From Nitratireductor alexandrii (GTDB lineage Bacteria > Pseudomonadota > Alphaproteobacteria > Rhizobiales > Rhizobiaceae): 64,000 nt of DNA. The notes under the pieces are model-generated. The model was not told where the DNA came from. It searched no databases and was given only the letters and a program-made list of their open reading frames with translations. Made by a program: the position numbers and the translations under genes. Below, piece by piece: positions 24,575-32,716 of this stretch; the stretch's first letter is position 1, and the number at the start of each line of letters is the position of its first letter. Location of the stretch: NCBI RefSeq assembly GCF_004000215.1, contig NZ_RBVY01000001.1, forward strand, positions 62,001 to 126,000, read 5' to 3'.

Positions 24575-25272
24575 GCCTCGGGCTCGCCGATAAGGGTGGT
24601 GATGCTGCCGAGACCGTCGATCGCGACCGTGCATCGGTCGCCAGGCACCAGCGCGCCGACGCCCGCCGGCGTGCCGGTATAGATCAGGTCGCCCGGCGCG
24701 AGATGCATCGACTGCGACAGGATTGAGATGATCTCGGGCACCGACCAGATCAGTTCCGACAGATCGGCGTCCTGGCGCGTCACCCCGTTGACGCTGAGCC
24801 GGATCGAGCCCGCGTCGGGATGTCCGCATGCCGGGACCGTGTGGATCGGCCCGCAGACCGCGGACCGGTCGAAGGCCTTGCCCCAGTCCCAGGGCCGGCC
24901 TTGCTCGCGCGCCTCGAACTGCAGGTCGCGGCGGGTCAGGTCGTTGCCGATCGCATAGCCGTAGACATGGTCGAGCGCGGCGGCCTCGGCGATCTTGAAG
25001 CCGGCGCGGCCGATCGCGACCACCAGTTCGGCCTCGTGGTGCAGGTTCTTGGTCAGCGGCGGATAGGCGACGGTCGCGCCGTCCTCCACGATCGCGTCGG
25101 CGGGCTTGGTGAAGAAGAACGGCGCCTCGCGGTCGGGATCCTTGCCCATTTCGCGGGCATGCGCGGCGTAGTTGCGGCCGACGCAGAAGATGCGGCGCAC
25201 CGGAAAGCGCGCGGTCTCGCCTGCAACGGCGAGGCTTGGCCGAGCCGGCGGGGAAAAAACGTAGTCGGTCAT
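24571..25272 (-). CDS. Fumarylacetoacetate hydrolase family, probable fumarylpyruvate hydrolase
   Basis: A 233-residue protein with the FAH fold: FCVGRNYAAHAREMG near the N-terminus, PFFFTKPADAIVEDG, then HHEAELVVAIGRAG with the metal-binding E..E pattern, YAIGNDLTRRDLQ, and the C-terminal LIYTGTPAGVGALVPGD. It should cleave fumarylpyruvate (or maleylpyruvate) to pyruvate plus fumarate or maleate, the last step of gentisate breakdown. It follows the gentisate dioxygenase gene by 11 bases. No maleylpyruvate isomerase gene is nearby, so the enzyme may act directly on the ring-cleavage product or an isomerase lies elsewhere. Confidence 0.88.
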   Translation of the reverse strand: MTDYVFSPPARPSLAVAGETARFPVRRIFCVGRNYAAHAREMGKDPDREAPFFFTKPADAIVEDGATVAYPPLTKNLHHEAELVVAIGRAGFKIAEAAALDHVYGYAIGNDLTRRDLQFEAREQGRPWDWGKAFDRSAVCGPIHTVPACGHPDAGSIRLSVNGVTRQDADLSELIWSVPEIISILSQSMHLAPGDLIYTGTPAGVGALVPGDRCTVAIDGLGSITTLIGEPEA

Positions 25273-25283
25273 GATGGGCGCTC

Positions 25284-26333
25284 TCAGTGGTTGCCGCGGT
25301 CTTCGCGCCACAGGCCCAGCTTGTCCTGGGCGGCGCGATCGGAATAGGAAAACAGCACCGCGTCGGTCGCGGGCTCGTGGACGATGCGTTTCCACGACGG
25401 GGCGACGAAAATGTCCTTCGGACCCCATTCGAACACTTTTCCGTCGATGGTCGTGCGGCCCGATCCCTCCACCGCCACGAACACCGTGGCGTCCGTCGAG
25501 CGATAGGTGGCCGTGGCGAAGCCTGCCGGCAAAAGCTGCAGGAACGTAGCGATGGTCGGCATCGCGTAGCCGCCGTCGACCGGGTTGACGTAGCGCAGCT
25601 TGAGCCCGTGGCACGGGTCCCACTCCTCCTGGGCGCGCATCTGCTCCAGGGCCGCGCGCGAGCGCTCGTAGGGATAGTTGAAGATCGGCGAGGTCTTTTT
25701 GCGGGGCTCGAAGTCGACCGGCAGGAGATTGGCGCCGAAACGGGCGAGCGAATCGCCGGTCCTGCGCGAGATCGGCTGCTCGTCGTCGGGATAGCCTTCC
25801 GCGAACGAGGCGTCGAAGAACGAGATCATCGGGATGTCGAGCCCGTCGAGCCAGATCATCGGCTCGTCGGTGCGGTTGCCGTGGTCGTGCCAGGCGCCGG
25901 GCGGGGTGATGACGAAATCGCCGTAACGCATGATCGTGCGTTCGCCGTCGACCGCGGTATGGGCGCCGTCGCCGTCGAGCACGAAGCGCAGCGCGGATTG
26001 CGAATGCCGGTGCGCGGGGGCGACTTCGCCCGGCATGACGAGTTGCAGGCCGGCATAGAGCGATGTCGTGATCCGGCTCTGGCCGCGCAGGCCGGGATTT
26101 TCCAGGATCAGCACCCGCCGTTCCGCCTCCTTGGCGGTGATCAACCCGCCGGCCTCCAGAAGATAGGCCTTCGCCTCCTCGTAGTTCCAGCAATGGGCCA
26201 CGCAGCCGCTTGTCGGCTCCGGCGTGATGATCGACGACATCACCGCCCAAAGCGGGGTCAGGCTCTTCTTGTCGATCTTGTCGTAAAAGGCCTTGCGTTG
26301 CGGCGTCTCGGCCGGCTTCTCGGTCAGCGACAT
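25284..26333 (-). CDS. gtdA: Gentisate 1,2-dioxygenase
   Basis: A 349-residue bicupin protein. The N-terminal cupin holds the iron ligands in APAHRHSQSALRFVLDG and the following PPGAWHDHGN. The second cupin is about residues 250-335 (MPTIATFLQLLPAGFATATY; VFVAVEGSGRTTIDG; IFVAPSW). The enzyme opens the gentisate ring with Fe(II) and oxygen to give maleylpyruvate. The ATG at 26333 follows AAGGAGGAGAC; a start 19 codons upstream overlaps the promoter-side neighbour and looks spurious. It sits between the hydroxylase that makes gentisate and the hydrolase that uses its product. Confidence 0.92.
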   Translation of the reverse strand: MSLTEKPAETPQRKAFYDKIDKKSLTPLWAVMSSIITPEPTSGCVAHCWNYEEAKAYLLEAGGLITAKEAERRVLILENPGLRGQSRITTSLYAGLQLVMPGEVAPAHRHSQSALRFVLDGDGAHTAVDGERTIMRYGDFVITPPGAWHDHGNRTDEPMIWLDGLDIPMISFFDASFAEGYPDDEQPISRRTGDSLARFGANLLPVDFEPRKKTSPIFNYPYERSRAALEQMRAQEEWDPCHGLKLRYVNPVDGGYAMPTIATFLQLLPAGFATATYRSTDATVFVAVEGSGRTTIDGKVFEWGPKDIFVAPSWKRIVHEPATDAVLFSYSDRAAQDKLGLWREDRGNH

Positions 26334-26361
26334 GCGGTCTCCTCCTTGCGGCTCTCGTCTC

Positions 26362-27543
26362 TCAGGCCCGCGCGAGCCCGGTCCCGCCATAGAGCCATTC
26401 GAGGCGGTCGTAATACTGTTCGGGCGACAGAGAGGTCATCACCTGGTTGCGCACCAGCGCCTTGGCGCCGGCCGGATGGTAGATGTACTCGCCGATCAGG
26501 CGCGAATCGATCTGCACATGGGCCGTGCGCGGCACCCGGTTGTGCTGGTAGGCGGCAAGGGCTGTCTCGACGTCGCCCGCGTGCGCGTCGAGCATGTGCG
26601 CGAGGCACACCGCGTCCTCCATCGCCATCGCCGCGCCCTGGGCGAAATATTGCAGCATCGGATGGGCGGCGTCGCCCAGCAGGGCCACCCGGCCGTCGAC
26701 CCAGCGCTCGGCCGGTTCGCGGTCGCACAGCACCCACAATTTCCAGTTCGTGCCGTGCTCGATGATTTGTTGCGCGCGCGGGTGGATATGCTCGAAACCG
26801 CGCATGACTTCTTCCACCGGCACCGGCTTGCCGGTCACGGCCTCCTCGACGTCGTTGTGGTAGGTCACGACCAGGTTGAACATCTTCCAGCCCTGCAGCG
26901 GGTAGTGGACGATGTGGCATTTCGGGCCGGCCCATAGCGTGGCCGCGTTCCAGCGCAGATCCGCCGGCATGCGCTCGACCGGGATGACGGATCGGTAGGT
27001 GGTGTGGCCCGACACGATCGGGTCGCCGTCGGCCAGCATCTGGGCGCGGATCGGCGAGCGCAGCCCGTCGGCGCCAATCAGCGCGCTGCCGTCGAGTGGC
27101 TCCCGGCCGGCGCAAAATACCCGTACCGCCGCGCCGTCCTGGTCGTAGCGTTCGACCCGGTGCGAGGTGCGGATGTCGACCAGCCCTGTGTTTCGGGCAG
27201 CCTCCACCAGCGCCATGTGCAAGTCGGCGCGATGCACCACCGCATAGGGGTTGCCGAAACGCTCGCGAAACGGCTGATCGAGCGGAATATGCACGATCTC
27301 GTCGCCGGTCAGCCCGTCCATCAGGCGCAATTTGTCGATGAAGACGGCTTCCGCGCGAGCCTGGTCGCCGACGCCAAGCGCGTCGAAACAGTGGAACGCG
27401 TTCGGCGCGAGCTGGATGCCGGCGCCGATCTCGCCGATTTTCGAGGCCTGCTCCACAACGATGGAGGCGCGGCCGCTGCGGGCGAGACCGAGCGCGGTGG
27501 CGATGCCGCCAATGCCGCCGCCGGCGATGATAACCGGTCGCAT
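26362..27543 (-). CDS. Flavin monooxygenase, probable 3-hydroxybenzoate 6-hydroxylase
   Basis: A 393-residue single-component aromatic hydroxylase. The FAD motif VIIAGGGIGGIATALGLARS starts at residue 4. GIQLAPNAFHCFDALGVGD and the DG motif (ALIGADGLRSPIRAQML) follow. The second FAD motif is VALLGDAAHPMLQYFAQGAA. This pattern is shared by salicylate and 3-hydroxybenzoate hydroxylases. The adjoining gentisate dioxygenase and hydrolase strongly favour para-hydroxylation of 3-hydroxybenzoate to gentisate over salicylate 1-hydroxylase. It is the first gene of the leftward operon. Confidence 0.88.
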   Translation of the reverse strand: MRPVIIAGGGIGGIATALGLARSGRASIVVEQASKIGEIGAGIQLAPNAFHCFDALGVGDQARAEAVFIDKLRLMDGLTGDEIVHIPLDQPFRERFGNPYAVVHRADLHMALVEAARNTGLVDIRTSHRVERYDQDGAAVRVFCAGREPLDGSALIGADGLRSPIRAQMLADGDPIVSGHTTYRSVIPVERMPADLRWNAATLWAGPKCHIVHYPLQGWKMFNLVVTYHNDVEEAVTGKPVPVEEVMRGFEHIHPRAQQIIEHGTNWKLWVLCDREPAERWVDGRVALLGDAAHPMLQYFAQGAAMAMEDAVCLAHMLDAHAGDVETALAAYQHNRVPRTAHVQIDSRLIGEYIYHPAGAKALVRNQVMTSLSPEQYYDRLEWLYGGTGLARA

Positions 27544-27565
27544 GGCTGTTCCTTCCCGATAATAA

Positions 27566-27589
27566 TCAGTATTATGAGCATAATACTGA
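27566..27589. promoter_or_regulatory. Perfect palindrome, likely MarR operator of the gentisate operon
   Basis: TCAGTATTAT and ATAATACTGA flank GAGC, a perfect 10-4-10 inverted repeat 22 bases upstream of the hydroxylase start. Its size, AT-richness and position are typical of MarR operators overlapping the -10 region. The encoded MarR regulator at 24083 is the obvious candidate to bind it. Confidence 0.75.
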
Positions 27590-27749
27590 ATAGTGCAAGC
27601 GCGATTGTCGCGGCAAAGCCGGATCGCCGTTTCGGCCTGGCTTCAACCGAACCTTAATCCCCGGCATCTAATATGACCGCGGTCGTCCCGTATGGCTTGC
27701 GCTGGGTTGCGCGTATCGGCCTGGCGGATCGGCCGGATCGGATTGACGG

Positions 27750-28871
27750 ATGATACAGCATCACACCGACACCACGCGAAGCTTGGTTGCAGCCGACGTT
27801 CCGGTTGTCGCGCGGCTGTTCCAGAAGATCCTGCGCAAGACCCGCGAGCCCGCCACGCCGGCGCTCGAGACCTATCTCGCCAGCGTCTTTCTGGACGGTC
27901 CCGACCGCGATCCGGAGATCAATTCCTTCGTCCATTTGCGTCGCGACGGCTGCGTCAACGGTTTTGTCGGTGTCCTGCCGCTGCCCTTGCTGGTCGGCGA
28001 CAGGCCGGTTCGCGGCGCGTTGTGCGGCACGCTGATGGTCGAAGACCACGCCGACGATCCCTTTGCCGGCGCGCGGCTGATGCGCGCCTTTCTCGGCGGT
28101 CCGCAGGACGTTTCGCTGACCGAGACCGCCAACGACATCTCCACCACCATGTGGCGCAAGCTCAGGGCCACCGTTCTGCCCGACCACAGCCTGGAATGGC
28201 TGCGCGTGATCCGCCCGGCCGGCTTCGCCGCCGAGATGGCCGCGCGCGCGGTCGGCCTTGGCGGCGTGCTGCGCCCGCTCGCGCGTCCCGTCGACGCGCT
28301 GGTCCGGCGCAGGGGCGACGGCCCGTCCTGGACCCATCTGCCGGTCGGGTTGCCCGCCGGCACGCTGGCCAGCGCCGAGGTCGACGATGGCGAGGCCGCG
28401 GCTTTGTTTGTCGAATTGACCGGGGGCTACGAAGTGCGGCCAAACTGGCGCGCGCAAAGCCTCGCCCGGATGTTGGCCGAATCCCGCCGCAAGGCGGTCT
28501 ACGGCGCCATGGTGCGCCGCAAGGTCGTGGCCCGCAACGGCCGCCCGGTCGGCCTGTTTCTCTATTACGGCGACCCGGGGCGTGTCGGGCGGGTGGTGCA
28601 GGTCCTGCACGCGCCCGGCCAGGCCGGCATTGTCCTCGACAGCATGCTCGCCCATGCCGGCGAAACCGGCCTTGTCGCGTTGCGCGGCCGCACCATGCCC
28701 GCACTTCTGGAGGCGATGCTTGGCCGGCGTTTCATGTTCGTTCACGCCTCCTCCTCCATCGTGCACGCGCGCGACAAGAGCCTGATCGAGCCGTTTGTCG
28801 CCGGCAGGGCTTTTTTCAACGGGTTTGCCGGCGAATCCTGGTCGCGCTTGATCGGAGACCGCTTTGACTGA
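27750..28871 (+). CDS. GNAT-fold-like acyltransferase protein of unknown substrate
   Basis: A 373-residue protein. The N-terminal part has the start of an N-acetyltransferase fold: TRSLVAADVPVVARLFQKIL, then FVHLRRDGCVNGFVGVLPLP and ALCGTLMVEDHADD. The C-terminal half repeats a GNAT-like pattern (VYGAMVRRKVVARNGRPVGL, FLYYGDPGRVGRVVQVLHAP). It may therefore be a double GNAT-fold protein, as in some peptidoglycan or natural-product acyltransferases. The family was assigned from fold-like pattern only. It is the first gene of the rightward operon with an AsnB-like enzyme, ACP and ligase, 27 bases ahead of the AsnB-like gene. Confidence 0.65.
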   Translation: MIQHHTDTTRSLVAADVPVVARLFQKILRKTREPATPALETYLASVFLDGPDRDPEINSFVHLRRDGCVNGFVGVLPLPLLVGDRPVRGALCGTLMVEDHADDPFAGARLMRAFLGGPQDVSLTETANDISTTMWRKLRATVLPDHSLEWLRVIRPAGFAAEMAARAVGLGGVLRPLARPVDALVRRRGDGPSWTHLPVGLPAGTLASAEVDDGEAAALFVELTGGYEVRPNWRAQSLARMLAESRRKAVYGAMVRRKVVARNGRPVGLFLYYGDPGRVGRVVQVLHAPGQAGIVLDSMLAHAGETGLVALRGRTMPALLEAMLGRRFMFVHASSSIVHARDKSLIEPFVAGRAFFNGFAGESWSRLIGDRFD

Positions 28872-28898
28872 GTTCGCTCCCAAGACGGCAGGCTGTCC

Positions 28899-30851
28899 AT
28901 GTGCGGCATAGCGGGGTATTGCGGCGACGGCGTCGCGCCGCAGGACGGCGCGGCGCTGTTGTGGCGCATGGGCCGCGAGCTCGCCCATCGCGGCCCGGAC
29001 GGACAGGGCAGCCATGTCGGCCGCGGCATCGGCCTCGGCCATCGCCGTCTTGCCGTCATCGACCTTTCCGACGACGCCGCCCAGCCGATGGCCAGCGCCT
29101 GCGGTGCGATCCGCATCGCCTATAATGGCGAGGTCTTCAATTACCTCGAACTGCGCGACGAGCTCGTCGCGCGCGGCCGGCGTTTTCGCACCGAGAGCGA
29201 CACCGAAGTGGTGCTGCAGCTCTACGAGGAGTTCGGCCCCGACTTCGTCGCCAGGCTCAACGGCGATTTCGCGCTGGCGATCTGGGACGGGCGCAACCGG
29301 CGCCTGCTCCTGGCGCGCGACCGCATGGGCGTGCGCCCGCTTTTTTACCACTGGCTGCGCGGCACGCTCTATTTCGCCTCCGAGATCAAGGCCCTGATGC
29401 AGGTGCCGGGTTTTTCGGCCGAGATCGATCCGCTGGCGCTCGACCAGATCTTCACCCTGTGGACGCCGCTTGCGCCGCGCACCGCTTTCAAGAATGTCAA
29501 CGAACTGCCGCCGGCTCACATGATGATCGTCGAGGGTGGCCGCGCCGTCACCCGGCCCTATTGGGCGTTCGATTTTCCGACGCCGGGCGACCGCGCCTCG
29601 CCGCGCGCCGAGGACGATGTCGCCGAGGAATTGCGCGCGCTGCTCGAGGACGCCACCCGCATCCGCATGCGCGCCGATGTCGAGGTCGGATCGTTTTTGT
29701 CCGGCGGCCTCGATTCCTCGCTGATCTCCGCCATTGCCGCCCGTCAGGCGCCGGGCCGGCTGCGCACCTTTTCGCTCGCTTTCGACGATCCCGCCTTCGA
29801 CGAAAGCCGCCATCAGGAAACGATGGCGGCCGCGCTCGGCACGCGCCACGATGTCCTGACCTGCCGGGCCGGCGACATCGCGGCCGCCTTTCCCGCCGTC
29901 GTGCGCCAGATGGAGCGGCCGGTCCTGCGCACCGCGCCCGCCCCGCTCTATCTGTTGTCGCAGCGTCTGCGCGGCGAGGGGCTCAAGGTGGTGTTGTCGG
30001 GCGAGGGCGCCGACGAGATTTTCGCCGGCTACGACGTGTTCAGGGAGGCGCGGATTCGCCGCTTCTGCGCGCGCCAGCCCGGCTCTAAGCTGCGGCCGCA
30101 TCTGTTCCGCAGGATCTATCCCTATATCGCCTCGCTGCAGCAGCAGACGCCGGAATATCTCGCCGCGTTTTTCGGCGCCGGCGCCGATCTGCCCGACGAT
30201 CCGCTGTTTTCCCACCGGCCGCGCTTCCGCGCCACCGCCGGGGCGAAGCTGTTTTTCTCGCGCGAGCTCAAGGCCGAACTCGCCGGCTACGACGCGGCCG
30301 AGGAATTGGCGGCCTCGCTGCCGGCTGAGTTTTCCCGCTGGCACCCGCTCCACCAGGCCCAGTATCTGGAGACGCGTTTTCTCCTGCCCGGCTACATCCT
30401 GTCGGCCCAGGGCGACCGCATGGTCATGGCGCACGGGGTGGAATCGCGCTTTCCCTTCCTCGACCACCGCCTGGTCGAGTTCGCCGCGCGCATCCCGCCC
30501 GATATGAAACTGCGCGGCCTGCGCGAAAAGCACATTTTGCGCCGGGCCGGCGCCGACCTGTTGCCGGCCGAGATCAGCGACCGCCCCAAACAGCCCTATC
30601 GCGCGCCGGAGAGCGTGTCGTTCGCCGGCCGGGACGGCGCTTATGTCGAGGCGCTGATGGCGACGCCACGCATCGCCGAGGACGGGCTTTTTAATCCCCA
30701 GGCGACCCGGAAACTGCTCGACAAGCATGGCCGCGGCGCGGTCGCCGGCTTCCGCGATAGCGCCGCCTTCGTCGGCATTCTTTCCACCCAGCTCTGGCTG
30801 CGGGAATTCGCCGGCACCGCGACCCGCAAGCAATCCGCGCAGGCCGTGTGA
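28899..30851 (+). CDS. Glutamine-dependent asparagine-synthetase-like amidotransferase
   Basis: A 650-residue AsnB-type enzyme. The N-terminal glutaminase domain begins MCGIAGYC; after Met removal the cysteine becomes the nucleophile. AHRGPDGQGSH and IAYNGEVFNYLELRDEL are glutaminase motifs. The synthetase domain has the PP-loop SFLSGGLDSSLISAIAA at about residue 266-282 and GEGADEIFAGYD further on. AsnB relatives in biosynthetic operons transfer ammonia or form amide bonds on activated acids other than aspartate. The operon with ACP, ligase and NadE-like genes argues for such a special role rather than asparagine supply (inference). Confidence 0.85.
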   Translation: MCGIAGYCGDGVAPQDGAALLWRMGRELAHRGPDGQGSHVGRGIGLGHRRLAVIDLSDDAAQPMASACGAIRIAYNGEVFNYLELRDELVARGRRFRTESDTEVVLQLYEEFGPDFVARLNGDFALAIWDGRNRRLLLARDRMGVRPLFYHWLRGTLYFASEIKALMQVPGFSAEIDPLALDQIFTLWTPLAPRTAFKNVNELPPAHMMIVEGGRAVTRPYWAFDFPTPGDRASPRAEDDVAEELRALLEDATRIRMRADVEVGSFLSGGLDSSLISAIAARQAPGRLRTFSLAFDDPAFDESRHQETMAAALGTRHDVLTCRAGDIAAAFPAVVRQMERPVLRTAPAPLYLLSQRLRGEGLKVVLSGEGADEIFAGYDVFREARIRRFCARQPGSKLRPHLFRRIYPYIASLQQQTPEYLAAFFGAGADLPDDPLFSHRPRFRATAGAKLFFSRELKAELAGYDAAEELAASLPAEFSRWHPLHQAQYLETRFLLPGYILSAQGDRMVMAHGVESRFPFLDHRLVEFAARIPPDMKLRGLREKHILRRAGADLLPAEISDRPKQPYRAPESVSFAGRDGAYVEALMATPRIAEDGLFNPQATRKLLDKHGRGAVAGFRDSAAFVGILSTQLWLREFAGTATRKQSAQAV

Positions 30852-30880
30852 CGGCGCTCAAACAACGAAAGGCTCATCCG

Positions 30881-31153
30881 ATGTCAGAACCTGTCCACCA
30901 GCACATCCGCGAGTTCATCGTCGAGAACTTCCTGTTCGGCGACGACGACTACGAGCTCGACAACGGCGTCTCGCTGATCGAAACCGATCTGGTCGATTCC
31001 ACCGGCATCCTGGAACTGGTCTCCTTTCTCGAGGAGCGCTTTGAGATCGCGGTCGCCGATGCCGACATCGTGCCGGCCAATCTCGATTCCATCGACCGCA
31101 TCGCCGCCTTCGTCGCCCGCAAGCGCGGCGAAGGTCAAAGGCTGGCCGGCTAG
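30881..31153 (+). CDS. Acyl carrier protein
   Basis: A 90-residue acidic helical protein with the phosphopantetheine attachment motif LVDSTGILELVSFLEERFEI; the serine is S40. Upstream text GDDDYELDNGVSLIETDLVD matches the loop preceding helix II in ACPs. It should carry an acyl or aminoacyl group as a thioester on a phosphopantetheine arm. The start at 30881 follows GAAAGGCTC; an in-frame GTG at 30848 overlaps the AsnB-like stop. The ligase gene begins 12 bases after its stop, so ligase and carrier are probably partners. Confidence 0.9.
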   Translation: MSEPVHQHIREFIVENFLFGDDDYELDNGVSLIETDLVDSTGILELVSFLEERFEIAVADADIVPANLDSIDRIAAFVARKRGEGQRLAG

Positions 31154-31165
31154 CGCGGCGCAACC

Positions 31166-32716
31166 ATGCCGGTGATCGCCCGCGTCGAGCAGTTTCTGCG
31201 CCGCAGCGCCGCCGCCGGCGCCGATAAGGTCGCGATCGTCGACGCCGACACGCGGCTGAGCTACGCCGAACTCGACGCCGGCGCCGACCGGCTCGCCGCC
31301 GGGCTTGCCGCGCGCGGCGTCAAAAGCGGCGACCGCGTCGTCGTGTTGATGGACAATATCTGGGAAGCCGCGCTGTCGATCTTCGCCGTGCTCAGGGCCG
31401 GCGCCGTCTTCTGCCCGGTCAATCCCTCGACATCGGCCGACATGCTCGCCCACATCCTTGGCGACTGCACGCCGCGCGTCGTGCTCACCCAGGCCAAATA
31501 TGCGCGCGCCGCCGCCGCGGCCGCCGCCGGCCTCGCCGCGCCGCCTTTGATCGTCGCCGCCCGCGCCGTCGCGGCGCTGCCGCAAGGCGTTGCCGGCTTC
31601 GAGAGCCTGCTGGAAGAGACGCACGCCGAACGCGTGGCGGAGGGCGATGCGTCCGACCTGGCGATGATCATCTACACCTCCGGCTCGACCGGCCGGCCCA
31701 AGGGCGTGATGATCGCCCACACCGCCATGATCGCGGTCTCCGGCTCGATCGCCACCTATCTCGACAACGGCCCGGCCGATGTCGTGCTCGCCGTGCTGCC
31801 GCTCTCCTTCACCTACGGGCTTTACCAGCTGATCGTCGCCGCCCGGGTCGGCGCGACCCTGGTCTTGGAGAAGAGCTTCGCCTTTCCCCACGACGTGCTC
31901 GCGCGTGCTCGCGCCGAGGGCGTCACCGGCCTTCCTCTGGTGCCGACCATGGCGGCGATGATTCTCGGCCTGTCGGAGCTTAAGCCCGGCGCGCTGCCGG
32001 CGCTGCGCTACATCACCAACGCCGCCGCCGCCCTGCCGCCGGCCCATGTCGCCGGCCTCGGGCGCCTGTTTCCGGGCGTGCGCATTTATTCCATGTACGG
32101 CCTGACCGAATGCGCCCGCGCCAGTTTCCTGCCGCCCGAGGAACTCGAGCGCCGGCCCGATTCGGTCGGCAAGGCGATCCCCGGCACCGAGGTCGCCATT
32201 CTCGACGAGACCGGTCGCCCGGTGCCGACGGGAGCGGTCGGCGAACTGGTGGTGCGCGGCCCGCATCTGATGCGCGGTTACTGGCGTGACGAGGAAGCCA
32301 CCGCCCTGGCGCTGCGGCCCGCCCCGGCTCCCGGCGCGCGCCAGCTTCACACCGGCGACCTGTTTCGCGCCGACGCCGACGGTTTCCTCTATTTCGTCGG
32401 CCGCACGGACGATATCGTCAAGATCCGCGGCGAAAAGGTCGCGCCGAAACGGGTGGAAACCGTGCTGCATGCCTGTGCGGGCGTGCGTGAGGCGCTCGTT
32501 TTCGGCGTGCCCGATCCTGTGCTCGGCCACGTCCTGCACGCCGCCGTCGTGCGCGCCGATCCGAATCTCGACGACCGCGCCATCCTGCGCCACTGCGCGC
32601 GCAACCTGCCCGATTTGATGGTGCCCAGGAAGATCGAGTTCCGTCAGGCCCTGCCGAAAACCGCGAGCGGCAAGGTGGTGCGGCGGCTCGTACTCGAAAC
32701 AGGAACAGACCGATGA
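31166..32716 (+). CDS. AMP-forming acyl-CoA/acyl-ACP ligase
   Basis: A 516-residue member of the adenylate-forming (ANL) superfamily. Motifs in order: TSGSTGRPKG (P-loop, about residue 171), VLPLSFTYGLYQ, ITNAAAALPP, YSMYGLTE, then GDLFRADADGFLYFVGRTDD, IKIRGEKV-type hinge (KIRGEKVAPKRVE), and the C-terminal catalytic lysine region LPKTASGKVVRRLV. It activates a carboxylic acid as acyl-AMP and transfers it to CoA or, more likely here, to the adjacent ACP. It overlaps the NadE-like start by four bases. The acid it uses cannot be deduced. Confidence 0.88.
   Translation: MPVIARVEQFLRRSAAAGADKVAIVDADTRLSYAELDAGADRLAAGLAARGVKSGDRVVVLMDNIWEAALSIFAVLRAGAVFCPVNPSTSADMLAHILGDCTPRVVLTQAKYARAAAAAAAGLAAPPLIVAARAVAALPQGVAGFESLLEETHAERVAEGDASDLAMIIYTSGSTGRPKGVMIAHTAMIAVSGSIATYLDNGPADVVLAVLPLSFTYGLYQLIVAARVGATLVLEKSFAFPHDVLARARAEGVTGLPLVPTMAAMILGLSELKPGALPALRYITNAAAALPPAHVAGLGRLFPGVRIYSMYGLTECARASFLPPEELERRPDSVGKAIPGTEVAILDETGRPVPTGAVGELVVRGPHLMRGYWRDEEATALALRPAPAPGARQLHTGDLFRADADGFLYFVGRTDDIVKIRGEKVAPKRVETVLHACAGVREALVFGVPDPVLGHVLHAAVVRADPNLDDRAILRHCARNLPDLMVPRKIEFRQALPKTASGKVVRRLVLETGTDR

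Noticed and set aside
27654-30833. A minus-strand open frame of over 1,000 codons opposite the GNAT-like and AsnB-like genes
   Set aside because: It mirrors two well-supported plus-strand genes, has composition typical of antisense frames in GC-rich DNA and shows no family motif.
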